A DNA stretch of 64,000 nt, taken from positions 682,001-746,000 of the forward strand of contig NZ_CP118946.1 of the NCBI RefSeq assembly GCF_029011175.1. Reading direction: 5' to 3'. Shown piece after piece: positions 1 through 9,431 of the stretch (position 1 is the first letter of the stretch; every line of letters starts with the position of its first letter). A model generated the notes under the pieces. It searched no databases and was not told the origin of the DNA. It worked only from the letters and a program-made list of their open reading frames with translations. This stretch comes from Winkia neuii (lineage in GTDB: Bacteria > Actinomycetota > Actinomycetes > Actinomycetales > Actinomycetaceae). The position numbers and the translations under genes were made by a program.

Positions 1-75
1 CTACAGGATGAAATCCTGGGAACCACGCGGGTCGACGGGTTGGTATTAATCGTCGCAGGAAAACGACAGTGCTAG
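1..75 (+). CDS. 3' end of an unidentified gene (partial)
   Basis: An open frame enters from the left edge and ends at a TAG at 73-75, giving 24 residues that end in IVAGKRQC. The mix of charged residues and a valine/leucine-rich stretch (GLVLIVAG) looks like a real protein C-terminus, but it is too short to assign. It runs in the same direction as the phosphofructokinase gene and ends about 200 bases before it. It could also be a chance open frame. Confidence 0.4.
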   Translation, partial: LQDEILGTTRVDGLVLIVAGKRQC

Positions 76-110
76 TAGCGTTCTGGGCAGCGGCGCCCTC
101 CTGCGGCAGT

Positions 111-124
111 AGTGAACGTACACT
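111..124 (+). repeat. 14-bp motif AGTGAACGTACACT, copy 1
   Basis: Exact copy of the recurring near-palindrome, followed by CC. It lies in the gap upstream of the phosphofructokinase gene, about 150 bases before its start codon. The centre is ACGT and the outer AGTG/CACT arms are symmetric. Positions 5 and 10 break the symmetry the same way in every copy. Confidence 0.9.
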
Positions 125-272
125 CCAAAGTTGGTGGAATCATCCATACTGCCCAATTAGTGGTTCAATCAAGCCTTAGGCCTATTCGTCCTACCCCATA
201 ATGGAAAAATAGGAGACAATAGAGGCGCGAATCACAACAATGCGTGCAGTGCTTTTCGTCAATGGAGGATGA

Positions 273-2603
273 ATGGATAGTGAACGTACACTTGCTGATC
301 TTAGGGGCAAATTCCGGAACGAAGACGGTAGCCCCATAAAAGTTGGCGTTCTTACCTCGGGCGGTGATGCTCCAGGCATGAACGCGGCTGTACGTTCGGT
401 GGCTCGAACTGCTATTGCTCTTGGTGCTCAACCATTCGCCATCCTGGACGGTTGGGCTGGTGCCGTAAAGGGCGGCTCCCAAATTCGCCCTCTTCAATGG
501 GGTGATGTTTCCTCTATCCTGAATCGAGGCGGCACAGTCATAGGCACTGCACGTTCACCCGAATTCCGGGAACGGGCCGGCATGAAAAAAGCGGCGAAGC
601 ATATGCTCGAAAATGGGATCGACCGCCTGATCGTGATAGGCGGGGACGGCTCCCTGTCAGGCACTGACGAATTCCGCTCAGAGTGGCCTTCTATGGTCAA
701 GGAGCTCGCCAATGAGGGCGAAATCGACCCTGAAGTGGCTAAACGCCATCCAAGCTTAGGTATAGCCGGCATTGTCGGTTCCATTGATAATGACCTTGTT
801 GGCTCTGACATGACAGTCGGAACGGATTCCGCGCTGCACAGAATATTGTCCGCGATTGACGAGATTTCGTCGACGGCTGCCTCCCACCAACGCACCTTCG
901 TGTTGGAAGTTATGGGCAGGCATTGCGGGTATCTTCCTCTCATGGCGGCGGTTGCGGGCGGATGCGATTACGTTTTTATCCCGGAACAGCCTCCTGCCCC
1001 GGGGTGGGAGCAGGAAATGATCGATGCTCTCGAGGCCGGTCGTGCCGCTGGTCGTCGCGAATCCATAATTCTTGTGGCAGAGGGCGCAGTAGATAGCGAA
1101 GGGCAGCAGATCACTGCGCGTAGAGTTGCCGATGCCGTTGAAAAGTACTCTGGCCAGCAGGCACGTATTACTATTCTGGGGCACACGCAGAGGGGCGGTA
1201 CGCCCTCGGCTTATGATCGGTGGATGCCTACGGCCCTTGGGTATGCGGCTGCAGTGGAAGTATTAAAGGCTACGGCTGATTCGGAACCTTATATTTTGGG
1301 GACTCGCAAGAACCGTATTGCGCGTCTACCTTTGATGAAATCTGTCGCGGATACGAGGGCGGTCAAGAAGCTCACGGCGGACCACAATTACGATGAGGCG
1401 GTTCGAGCGCGCGGTCGTTCTTTCGTCAACATGCTGGCCTTGAATAGGGTACTTTCGTGCCCACCGAAGGTGGCTCCTTCGCAGAGGGCGGCTACTCCCC
1501 GTAAGCGGGTGGCGATCATGCACGTGGGGGGACTTGCGCCGGGTATGAACACGGCAGCCCGAGCGGCCGTTCGAATTGGCATTGACAAGGGTTTCGAGAT
1601 GCTCGGCGTGCACGGCTCTTTCAAAGGCCTTATGGATTCAAAGATTTACCCTCTGGCCTGGAGTGATGTTGAAGGCTGGGGCTTCAATGGGGGAGCGGAG
1701 CTGGGTACCCGGCGCCATGTTCCCGAGGTCGACGAACTTTACGCCGTAGGACGTGCCATCGAGAACAACCACTTGGACGCCCTCGTGATAGTGGGTGGGC
1801 TTAACGCCTATCTAGCGGTCTACCGTATGGTCGAGGAGGCCAGTAGGTACCCTGCCTTCCGGATTCCAATTGTTCTTGTCCCGGCAACCATCGATAACAA
1901 CTTGCCGGGGTCGGAACTGTCGATCGGCACTGACACTGCGTTGAACAATGCGGTGTGGGCGCTGGATAGGGTGAAGGAGTCTGCCGCGGCGTCTAAGCGG
2001 TGTTTTGTTGCCGAGACGATGGGTCGTTACTGCGGGTATTTGGCTCTTATGGCTGGTATTGCCACGGGGGCTGAGCGAGTTTATCTGAATGAGGAGACTG
2101 TTACCCTAGCTGACATTGAAGAGGACGCACAGTTGATGCGCCGCTCTTTTGAGGAGGGGCGGCGGCTGTTCCTAGCGGTCAGGAATGAGCAGGCTTCTGG
2201 CCTGTACAACTTGGAGTTCCTTGAGCGCGTGTTTGAGCAGGAAGGTCAGGGCCTTTATGACGTACGTGCCAGTGCTATCGGGCACCTCCAGCAGGGAGGA
2301 TCACCGACGCCGTTTGACAGGTTGCTGGCTTCGCGGCTTACGGCTCGTGCCATGGCTGAGTTGGAAGACCAGTTCAGAGAGGGACGCGCAAAGGCTGTGT
2401 ATGTTGGCGAATCTGAGGATGATGCTGTTATCTTCCCGGTGGAACGTATGATGGATCAACTCGATTTGGCCCATAGGCGCCCTTATGAGCAGTGGTGGCT
2501 CCAGTTCTTGCCAATGGTGCCCGTGGTGAGTTTAGAAGAGGACGAGTCTGCTGTTCCGCCGATGCCAGCAATCGGGCCTGAAGGCCTGGGGCAAGCAAAG
2601 TAA
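273..2603 (+). CDS. pfk: Eukaryote-type double-domain 6-phosphofructokinase
   Basis: Phosphorylates fructose 6-phosphate to fructose 1,6-bisphosphate, the committed step of glycolysis, in the cytoplasm. At 776 aa it is twice the length of a usual bacterial PfkA and contains two tandem PFK domains. The N-terminal half keeps the catalytic motifs: GGDAPGMN (30-37), GGDGS (123-127), SIDND with catalytic-base Asp172, then SHQRTFVLEVMGRHCGY and GHTQRGG. The C-terminal half is altered, with GGLNA (508-512) replacing GGDGS and TIDNN (539-543) replacing TIDND. It keeps ETMGRYCGY, GHLQQGG and a terminal EQWW. This division into a catalytic and a degenerate, probably regulatory half matches animal and fungal PFK-1. 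GGAGGA lies just before the ATG. Codons 3-7 (SERTL) are encoded by a copy of the 14-bp motif. Confidence 0.95.
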   Translation: MDSERTLADLRGKFRNEDGSPIKVGVLTSGGDAPGMNAAVRSVARTAIALGAQPFAILDGWAGAVKGGSQIRPLQWGDVSSILNRGGTVIGTARSPEFRERAGMKKAAKHMLENGIDRLIVIGGDGSLSGTDEFRSEWPSMVKELANEGEIDPEVAKRHPSLGIAGIVGSIDNDLVGSDMTVGTDSALHRILSAIDEISSTAASHQRTFVLEVMGRHCGYLPLMAAVAGGCDYVFIPEQPPAPGWEQEMIDALEAGRAAGRRESIILVAEGAVDSEGQQITARRVADAVEKYSGQQARITILGHTQRGGTPSAYDRWMPTALGYAAAVEVLKATADSEPYILGTRKNRIARLPLMKSVADTRAVKKLTADHNYDEAVRARGRSFVNMLALNRVLSCPPKVAPSQRAATPRKRVAIMHVGGLAPGMNTAARAAVRIGIDKGFEMLGVHGSFKGLMDSKIYPLAWSDVEGWGFNGGAELGTRRHVPEVDELYAVGRAIENNHLDALVIVGGLNAYLAVYRMVEEASRYPAFRIPIVLVPATIDNNLPGSELSIGTDTALNNAVWALDRVKESAAASKRCFVAETMGRYCGYLALMAGIATGAERVYLNEETVTLADIEEDAQLMRRSFEEGRRLFLAVRNEQASGLYNLEFLERVFEQEGQGLYDVRASAIGHLQQGGSPTPFDRLLASRLTARAMAELEDQFREGRAKAVYVGESEDDAVIFPVERMMDQLDLAHRRPYEQWWLQFLPMVPVVSLEEDESAVPPMPAIGPEGLGQAK
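279..292 (+). repeat. 14-bp motif, copy 2 (inside pfk codons 3-7)
   Basis: Exact AGTGAACGTACACT starting six bases after the A of the pfk start codon and read as Ser-Glu-Arg-Thr-Leu. A protein bound here would cover the translation initiation region and could act as a roadblock just downstream of the promoter. Confidence 0.9.
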
Positions 2604-2663
2604 GGTAGCGTCGAAGAGGGAGGGGCGGTTGCTTGCAGCTGTGCCCCCTTCACCGTCGCGCAG

Positions 2664-2677
2664 GGTGAACGTACACT
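2664..2677 (+). repeat. 14-bp motif, copy 3 (13/14)
   Basis: GGTGAACGTACACT, one mismatch at the first base, in the pfk-pgi gap 72 bases before the pgi start codon. Paired with copy 4, whose start lies 32 bases downstream. Confidence 0.85.
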
Positions 2678-2695
2678 TAATTTCGTTGTCGCCTA

Positions 2696-2709
2696 CTAGA
2701 ACGTACACT
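2696..2709 (+). repeat. 14-bp motif, copy 4 (degenerate, 11/14)
   Basis: CTAGAACGTACACT keeps the last 11 bases of the motif but loses the first three of the left arm. It lies 27 bases upstream of pgi. Confidence 0.65.
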
Positions 2710-2735
2710 TGGGTATGTAATGGAAAGGAACGGAC

Positions 2736-4421
2736 ATGAGTGACCATGTAAGACCGATTGATCCAACTCAACTTGCGTCCTGGGGCGAACTTCAGGAACT
2801 GAAGAATAATTTCCAGCCTGACCTGTGTGAATGGTTTGAAGAGGAACCTGATAGGGTCGCCGATTTGACGGTTGATGCCGCTGATTTGCGTGTAGATCTG
2901 TCAAAAAACTTAGTGACGCGTCCGGTGTTCGAGGCGCTTCTGCAGCTTGCGGATGAAGTGAACGTACACTCCATCCGCGAGGCGATGTTCACTGGCGAGC
3001 ATATTAACACCAGCGAAGACCGAGCGGTCCTACACACGGCGCTCCGTCGCCCGCCCTCGGACGAACTAAATGTGGACGGCCAAAACGTCAGTGAAGATGT
3101 GGCCGCCGTCCTCAAAAAGATTTACGCTTTCGCAGACAAAGTCCGATCCGGCGAATGGGTAGGCGTAACCGGAAAGCCTGTTCGCACTGTGGTGAACATT
3201 GGGATCGGCGGATCTGATCTTGGTCCGGTCATGGCGTATGAGGCGCTGCGTCCCTACTGCCAGGACGGTCTGGAGTGCCGCTACATTTCTAATATCGATC
3301 CTACGGATGTTGGTGAGACAACCGCAGATCTCGACCCCGAGACCACCCTGTTCATCATTGCGTCTAAGACATTTACTACTTTGGAAACTCTCACTAATGC
3401 GAATGCCGCGAAGCGGTGGCTGCTCGCTTCACTAGTGGACGCTGGTGCGATTGAAGATACCGAGGACGGGCGTGCTCAAGCTGTTGCTAAGCACTTCGTC
3501 GCCGTGTCTACCGCCTTGGATAAGGTTGCGGACTTCGGCATCGATCCTGCGAATGCGTTTGGCTTCTGGAATTGGGTTGGAGGACGTTATTCGGTCGATT
3601 CTGCGGTGGGAACTTCTTTGGCAATCGCGATTGGCCCTGATGGGTTTGCTGATCTCTTGGAAGGCTTCCACGCGATGGATGAGCACTTTGCCACTGCTCC
3701 GGCTGGCAAGAATGTTCCGCTACTAATGGGGTTGTTGAACGTTTGGTACCGGAATTTCTTGGGTGCTTCGACGCACGCTGTTCTGCCGTATTCGCAGTAT
3801 TTGCACCGTTTCCCTGCATATTTGCAGCAGTTGACTATGGAATCGAATGGGAAGAGTGTTCGTCGTGATGGTTCGGCGGTAACCACTCTGACTGGTGAAG
3901 TTTTCTGGGGGGAGCCTGGAACGAATGGCCAGCATGCGTTTTACCAGTTGATTCATCAGGGGACTGAGCTTATTCCTGCTGATTTTATTGCCTTTGCTAA
4001 CCCGACTTGGCCGCTCAAAGCGGCAGATGGTACTGATCAGCATGAGTTGTTCTTGTCGAACTTTTTTGCGCAGACCAAAGCGTTAGCTTTTGGCAAGACG
4101 GCCGATGAGGTTAGGGCCGAGGGTACACCCGAGGACATTGTCCCAGCCAGGGTTTTTGAGGGGAATCGTCCCACTACTTCGATTATGGCCCCCGAACTGA
4201 CTCCTCGCGTTTTGGGGGAGTTAATCGCTCTGTACGAGCACATTACTTTCGTCGAGGGCGTCGTGTGGGGAATTAACTCGTTCGATCAGTGGGGCGTCGA
4301 ATTAGGCAAGGTGCTGGCAAAGCAGATTATGCCTGCGGTAGCCGGTGACGAGGCAGCCTTATCGGAACAGGATGCTTCTACTAAGTCTTTGGTGCAGTAT
4401 TACTTGGATCAGAGGCGGTAG
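2736..4421 (+). CDS. pgi: Glucose-6-phosphate isomerase
   Basis: Interconverts glucose 6-phosphate and fructose 6-phosphate at the branch between glycolysis, the pentose phosphate pathway and sugar-nucleotide synthesis. The 561-aa length is normal. Family signatures are present in order: [24 protein letters not shown] (PGI signature 1), [20 protein letters not shown], and [14 protein letters not shown] (signature 2) near the C-terminus. The start follows GGAAAGGAACGG. It sits directly after pfk, the next enzyme of the pathway, with two motif copies in the gap and a third inside codons for VNVHS near residue 75. The inner copy is in a part of the protein that I recall as variable between species. 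Confidence 0.97.
   Translation: MSDHVRPIDPTQLASWGELQELKNNFQPDLCEWFEEEPDRVADLTVDAADLRVDLSKNLVTRPVFEALLQLADEVNVHSIREAMFTGEHINTSEDRAVLHTALRRPPSDELNVDGQNVSEDVAAVLKKIYAFADKVRSGEWVGVTGKPVRTVVNIGIGGSDLGPVMAYEALRPYCQDGLECRYISNIDPTDVGETTADLDPETTLFIIASKTFTTLETLTNANAAKRWLLASLVDAGAIEDTEDGRAQAVAKHFVAVSTALDKVADFGIDPANAFGFWNWVGGRYSVDSAVGTSLAIAIGPDGFADLLEGFHAMDEHFATAPAGKNVPLLMGLLNVWYRNFLGASTHAVLPYSQYLHRFPAYLQQLTMESNGKSVRRDGSAVTTLTGEVFWGEPGTNGQHAFYQLIHQGTELIPADFIAFANPTWPLKAADGTDQHELFLSNFFAQTKALAFGKTADEVRAEGTPEDIVPARVFEGNRPTTSIMAPELTPRVLGELIALYEHITFVEGVVWGINSFDQWGVELGKVLAKQIMPAVAGDEAALSEQDASTKSLVQYYLDQRR
2957..2970 (+). repeat. 14-bp motif, copy 5 (inside pgi)
   Basis: Exact AGTGAACGTACACT about 220 bases into pgi, read in the frame giving Val-Asn-Val-His-Ser, followed by CC. 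Copy 2 is read in a different frame, so conservation of the DNA cannot be a by-product of a conserved peptide. Confidence 0.9.
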
Positions 4422-4438
4422 CTTCAATTCTTAGTACC

Positions 4439-4477
4439 TGAAACGAGGGCGGGGCAGGGGCTCTCGCCCTCGTTTCA
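4439..4477 (+). terminator. Hairpin terminator after pgi
   Basis: A perfect 13-bp stem (4439-4451 with 4465-4477) around a 13-base loop starts 17 bases after the pgi stop. The arms are TGAAACGAGGGCG and its complement. There is no long T tract after it; the next base begins a motif copy. Confidence 0.75.
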
Positions 4478-4490
4478 GTGAACGTACACT
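4477..4490 (+). repeat. 14-bp motif, copy 6
   Basis: Exact copy abutting the pgi terminator stem (they share the A at 4477) and followed by CC. It lies between two convergent genes, not near any obvious promoter. Confidence 0.9.
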
Positions 4491-4498
4491 CCAGAAAT

Positions 4499-4512
4499 AG
4501 TGAACGTACACT
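4499..4512 (+). repeat. 14-bp motif, copy 7
   Basis: Exact copy 22 bases after copy 6 in the same orientation, about two helical turns away. It also lies between the convergent pgi and polyphosphate kinase terminators. Confidence 0.9.
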
Positions 4513-4530
4513 CAAAATTCGTGAAAATAT

Positions 4531-4561
4531 TGGGCTCGGCGCTCCTACTACGCCGAGCCCA
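4531..4561 (-). terminator. Terminator of the polyphosphate kinase fusion gene
   Basis: An 11-bp perfect stem (4531-4541 with 4551-4561) around a 9-base loop. On the minus strand it is followed by AATATTTT, so it fits rho-independent termination of the gene that ends at 4580. Confidence 0.8.
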
Positions 4562-4579
4562 TACGCCTCTTCTAGACGG

Positions 4580-6412
4580 CTAGTCGATAGCTACTTCGTA
4601 CTTCATAGTGTGCGATTTGCCTGGCTTCAGTCGGAGCGCATCATCAAGCGCGTTTGCTGCCTCCACACAAACAAAGTTCCTCCACTCGGAACCCTTAATG
4701 TCAGCAAACTCCTTTGCGCGTTTGCCGCCAGGATTCCAGATAACTATGTTCGAAGCACCATCAGTGCGAATTTGCAGTTGCGACGTGCCGTCTTTCACCG
4801 TCACCGGGCCGGAACCAAGGTAGATGCGATCCATTTCGCCCCCGAATCGAATCTCGGACTTGCTGGACCTAGTGCCTTCCTTCCCGGGAACCTTATCTAC
4901 ATATTTCACTTTCTGTAGGCCGTCGATACGAATCTTCTCAATATCGGACACCTTCAGGTATGTGTGCAGAGCATTCTCGAAATCCACCGCTTTCTTACCT
5001 TCATTGGTAACAGTCAGCTGTAGCCGCAACTTGTTTCCAAACGACACCTCATAGGTGGCAGAAAGGTCGGCCCAAAGGCCATTTTCGGTTGCCAACGCTC
5101 CCTTGGGAAGCGCCCACTTGGCAATCACCCTTCCTCCGTCTTGGTGCTGGCCCACAAACTGCCAGCTTTGGGATCGTGCAAGACCATGTTTAGGCGTCTG
5201 TTTGCCATCGACGCCATTACCGAACCAGGGCAGACAGATAGGCACGCCGCCGCGGGTAGGATCGCCGTGTTTAGGCGCCTTACTGGATAGCCAGAGCCGT
5301 TCAGTACCGTCCGGCTTCCAAGAAGTAACTTGTGCGCCGAAGTCGTAGGCGGCGCCGTGGGCATTCTTCCCATCAAATTTCCGCGTCACCGTCGCGGCGT
5401 CGGCATCGGGGTTTAGCTCAGCGACTTTCGCTTTGAAGTCGGCCTCTTCCCGCGACCTCTTCGGCTCTTTCTCTGCCTTTTCGTTCTCGTAGTCCTCGAG
5501 CTGCTCGGAGTCCATCGTCGCAAGAATCCTTGCTCGTTCGGCCTCGACATCGTAGGTGGGTTTGGGCCATTGCGGATTCATGTCGGCTAGAGTGCGCGAA
5601 ATAATTTCGGTTATTGCATGCCGCGCATACCACTTGTGGTCTGCGGGGATGATGTACCAGGGCGCGTTGTCAGTGTCCGAGTTCTGCAGTATTTCCTCGT
5701 AGGCTGACTGGTATTCAAACCAATCGGCCCTGGTGTCAATGTCGCTAGGCGAGTATTTCCACTGTTTGTCGGGGCGGTCAACTCGTTCAAGAAGGCGTTC
5801 GGCCTGCTCTTTGTAGCTCACTAAGAGGGCGAACTTTACGACCGTAATGTTCTTCTCGCCTAGGGCTTTTTCCCACCTATTTATCTTGTCTAGGCGCTTT
5901 TCTAGGTTGCCTCCCTTGAGCTTGTTTTGCACGTAGGGGACCAGCACGTCCTCGTAGTGGGAGCGGTCAAAGAAGCCGATGTAACCCGGCTTTGGAAGTG
6001 CCTTTTCGATGCGCCAGAGAAAGTCATGTTTGGCTTCGGTTGGGGTAGGTTTCTTGAATGCTGTCATGGACACGCCTTGCGGGTCGACCATAGCCAGGAC
6101 GTGGCGGGCGACCCCACCTTTTCCGGCGGTGTCCAGGCCCTGTACGACTACTAGCAGGCTCTGGTCTGATTCGCCCGCATTGGCCTGCGCCCAGAGTCGT
6201 TCCTGCAGCTCAGCCATGATTTCTCCGCGTTTGGCTGTTTGTTCTATTGCTGCTTCTTTGCCGAGGTCCCACCCGGGAGTTGAATCGCGTTCGAAACGGG
6301 CTATGGGTACGTTTGCCCGGGCTCGTAGTAACTTTCTGGGGTCGTCAGTCCATCCATCTAGTGCATTACCCTTGCCACCTTTGGCAGAGGGCGAAGTGTC
6401 GGTTTTAGTCAT
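4580..6412 (-). CDS. Polyphosphate kinase 2 fused to hexose-6-phosphate mutarotase
   Basis: A 610-aa two-domain protein. Residues about 20-300 are a PPK2-family domain, with Walker A GLDTAGKGG (92-100), FDRSHYEDV (148-156) and the following lid region. PPK2 enzymes move phosphate between inorganic polyphosphate and nucleotides. After a charged linker (about 300-340), residues 340-610 are an aldose-1-epimerase-like domain of the YeaD type, with GGVPICLPWFG, KHGLARSQSW and a late CVEAAN that should hold the conserved acid. This family interconverts alpha and beta anomers of hexose 6-phosphates. The start follows AAAGGTGG. Neighbours pgi and mdh and two motif copies upstream place it in sugar metabolism. 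Each domain is well supported. A coupled function is inference. Confidence 0.92.
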   Translation of the reverse strand: MTKTDTSPSAKGGKGNALDGWTDDPRKLLRARANVPIARFERDSTPGWDLGKEAAIEQTAKRGEIMAELQERLWAQANAGESDQSLLVVVQGLDTAGKGGVARHVLAMVDPQGVSMTAFKKPTPTEAKHDFLWRIEKALPKPGYIGFFDRSHYEDVLVPYVQNKLKGGNLEKRLDKINRWEKALGEKNITVVKFALLVSYKEQAERLLERVDRPDKQWKYSPSDIDTRADWFEYQSAYEEILQNSDTDNAPWYIIPADHKWYARHAITEIISRTLADMNPQWPKPTYDVEAERARILATMDSEQLEDYENEKAEKEPKRSREEADFKAKVAELNPDADAATVTRKFDGKNAHGAAYDFGAQVTSWKPDGTERLWLSSKAPKHGDPTRGGVPICLPWFGNGVDGKQTPKHGLARSQSWQFVGQHQDGGRVIAKWALPKGALATENGLWADLSATYEVSFGNKLRLQLTVTNEGKKAVDFENALHTYLKVSDIEKIRIDGLQKVKYVDKVPGKEGTRSSKSEIRFGGEMDRIYLGSGPVTVKDGTSQLQIRTDGASNIVIWNPGGKRAKEFADIKGSEWRNFVCVEAANALDDALRLKPGKSHTMKYEVAID

Positions 6413-6498
6413 GGTTCCACCTTTCTGGTGATCCCACTCTACTTGGTGGCATACAGGGGCGCATCACTGGTGTATGTGGTGCGAGAGAGTCTGTTTTA

Positions 6499-6512
6499 AG
6501 TGTACGTTCACT
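6499..6512 (-). repeat. 14-bp motif, copy 8
   Basis: AGTGTACGTTCACT on the plus strand, that is an exact copy on the minus strand, 87 bases upstream of the polyphosphate kinase fusion gene and co-directional with it. Confidence 0.9.
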
Positions 6513-6583
6513 ATCTGTCGGTTGGGGCGCAGATGCGTTGCGGGCGGGGGGAGGGAGAGAGAAGGAGGGGGTAGCGAGTGCGG

Positions 6584-6597
6584 AGTGTACGTTCACT
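6584..6597 (-). repeat. 14-bp motif, copy 9
   Basis: Exact copy on the minus strand, followed in its own reading direction by CC. It lies 137 bases upstream of mdh on the other side, so it could serve either divergent gene. Confidence 0.9.
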
Positions 6598-6730
6598 ATT
6601 TCGGGACAGAAAGTGAGCCAATTGGCAATTGTGGGACTTATGCCGAAGAAAAAAGATAGTGACGGATCTATCCTTTAACTACGGCGTAACGCCAGGGCGG
6701 ATGCATCGCCCGATCCACGAAGGAGTTTGA

Positions 6731-7726
<996 letters not shown>

Positions 7727-7741
7727 TCTGCTTTCTTAGTG

Positions 7742-7780
7742 ACCCCGGCAGAGTAGCATCCGCCGGGGTTATTTTTATTT
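7742..7780 (+). terminator. Rho-independent terminator after mdh
   Basis: An 8-bp GC-rich stem (7742-7749 ACCCCGGC with 7762-7769) around a 12-base loop, followed directly by TATTTTTATTT. It begins 16 bases after the mdh stop. Confidence 0.9.
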
Positions 7781-7787
7781 CCAACGG

Positions 7788-7801
7788 AGTGTACGTTCAC
7801 T
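7788..7801 (-). repeat. 14-bp motif, copy 10
   Basis: Exact minus-strand copy just after the mdh terminator, about 270 bases before the ABC-transporter operon. Confidence 0.9.
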
Positions 7802-7811
7802 ATTTGCGCGG

Positions 7812-7825
7812 AGTGTACGTTCACT
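7812..7825 (-). repeat. 14-bp motif, copy 11
   Basis: Exact minus-strand copy starting 24 bases after copy 10. The preceding CGG is shared by both copies. Confidence 0.9.
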
Positions 7826-8072
7826 ACAGACGCCGGGAATGCCGGCGGCGGTACCCCTTCCAATAAGTAGGGGACTGTGAAGAGGGGCAGGTGTTTCTGC
7901 TGGTAGAACAGGGATTGATTGGAATCGCGCCCTCGCACGTGACATCCGGCACTGTGCTAATTCGGCGATATGCCCGAGTGGCACCATTCCTTTGGGATAA
8001 AATAGGCCCGCAAAGGGCAACTAGGAAAACGATGGCGTTTCCCCCCAGAAGCATGTGTGCAAAGGAGCATGA
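7826..8072. other. Leader region of the sugar ABC-transporter operon
   Basis: No convincing gene lies in these 247 bases. The region contains an AT-rich GGGATAAAATAGG around 7997-8009 that could hold a -10 box, and ends in AAAGGAGCATGA directly before the lipoprotein start. With copies 10 and 11 of the motif upstream, it is the likely promoter region of the importer operon. Confidence 0.5.
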
Positions 8073-9374
8073 ATGCGTAGATTAGTAGCGTTAGCCGGTG
8101 TGGCTGCACTTTCCCTAACCTTGTCTGCCTGTGGTGGCAGCGGTGGGGACGCGAAGTCGTCCGGCGGCAACAATAGTGACGCATCCCAGGTTGATGTTGT
8201 CAGTTGGTGGTCGGCTGGATCCGAAAAGGAAGGCCTAGCTGCTCTGCAGAAGGTTCTAGAGAAGCAACACCCTGAGACGAGTTTCCAAAATCAGGCAGTC
8301 TCTGGTGGCGGCGGCGATCAGGCAAAGCAGAAATTGCAGGCGGACCTTGCGGCAAAGAATCCGCCAGATTCATACCAGGCGCACGCGGGTGCTGAGCTCA
8401 GCGAGGACATTAAAGCTGGTTACCTAGAGGATTTGTCTGGCACCTACGACAAGCTAAAGCTTCGGGAGGCTTTCCCGAAGGACCTCATTGATCGTCTGTC
8501 GGTTGATGGCAAGATCTATTCCATCCCTTCAAATATTCACCGGGCGAATGTGACTTGGGTTTCTAAGGCCGCCTTGGATAAGGCTGGCATCGATCCGTCA
8601 AAGGCCCCGGCAGATATTGATGCGTGGATAGCCGACATGGAGAAGCTCCAGAAGGCCGGCGTGAAGTATCCGATGGCAGTAGGCAATTCGACCTGGCAGC
8701 TTCACCTGCTGGAAACCATCATGATCGCGGATCTGGGGGCTGACGGCTACCAGAATCTGATGGATGGCAAGGGAGACTGGCGGTCCGCCGAGGTTGCGAA
8801 GGCTTTCGAACATTACGCGAAGATTATGAACTTCGCTGACCCATCGTTGCTCAACGAGGACTGGGAGCCGGCAATGAAGGGCGTAATCAACAATGATGGC
8901 ACCCAGGCCTACACGGTTATGGGCGACTGGACTCCGCCTGCGTTCGAAGCGGCTGGAAAGAAGTTGAACCAGGACTACTTTGCTTGGCCGGTGCCGGGTA
9001 CCCAGGGCGTCTTCGATTTCCTAGCCGATTCTTTCACTAAGCCGGTGGGCGCTAAGCATGCGGGCGGTACAGACGCGTGGTTGGATACGATTTCTTCAAA
9101 GGAAGGCCAGATCGCTTTCAACTCCGTAAAGGGCTCGATCCCGGCTCGTTCTGATTTGACCGAGGACGAGAAGGACAAGTTCAGCGAGTACCAGAAGACG
9201 GCGATGAAGTCGTTTAGCGAGGACAAGATTGTCTCTTCTGTTGCGCACGGCGCTGCATTGCCGCTGAAGGTAACTGAATCTATGAAGAAGGAAGCTTTGG
9301 GCAAGTTCACTGCTGGGAACTTTGATGCCAAGCAGCTTCAGGAGCAGTTCGCAAAGTCAGCAGAAACTAAGTAA
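8073..9374 (+). CDS. Sugar ABC-transporter substrate-binding lipoprotein
   Basis: Captures a sugar outside the membrane and delivers it to the two permeases encoded next. The 433-aa protein starts with a lipoprotein signal (MRRLVALAGVAALSLTLSAC, lipobox LSAC, Cys20) followed by a Gly/Ser-rich tether. The mature protein opens with VDVVSWWSAGSEKEGL. This resembles the glucose/mannose/galactose-binding subgroup of solute-binding family 1, so a glucose-type monosaccharide is my best guess. AAAGGAGCATGA precedes the ATG. A hairpin after the stop probably lowers read-through into the permease genes. Position beside pfk, pgi and the mutarotase fusion supports a glucose role. Confidence 0.88.
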   Translation: MRRLVALAGVAALSLTLSACGGSGGDAKSSGGNNSDASQVDVVSWWSAGSEKEGLAALQKVLEKQHPETSFQNQAVSGGGGDQAKQKLQADLAAKNPPDSYQAHAGAELSEDIKAGYLEDLSGTYDKLKLREAFPKDLIDRLSVDGKIYSIPSNIHRANVTWVSKAALDKAGIDPSKAPADIDAWIADMEKLQKAGVKYPMAVGNSTWQLHLLETIMIADLGADGYQNLMDGKGDWRSAEVAKAFEHYAKIMNFADPSLLNEDWEPAMKGVINNDGTQAYTVMGDWTPPAFEAAGKKLNQDYFAWPVPGTQGVFDFLADSFTKPVGAKHAGGTDAWLDTISSKEGQIAFNSVKGSIPARSDLTEDEKDKFSEYQKTAMKSFSEDKIVSSVAHGAALPLKVTESMKKEALGKFTAGNFDAKQLQEQFAKSAETK

Positions 9375-9385
9375 TTTGCTGTCTC

Positions 9386-9410
9386 GGGTGGGGGCGGCAA
9401 GCCCCCACCC
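9386..9410 (+). terminator. Intra-operon hairpin (attenuator) after the binding-protein gene
   Basis: A perfect 10-bp stem (9386-9395 GGGTGGGGGC with 9401-9410) and a 5-base loop, followed by CAATTATTT. It lies between the lipoprotein gene and the first permease. Such hairpins commonly keep permease expression below that of the binding protein. Confidence 0.8.
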
Positions 9411-9431
9411 CAATTATTTCGAGGAATAGCC

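Noticed and set aside
4478-4918. 146-codon plus-strand frame whose first residues encode two motif copies
   Set aside because: It runs through the terminator and antisense to the PPK2 fusion, and it has no ribosome-binding site.
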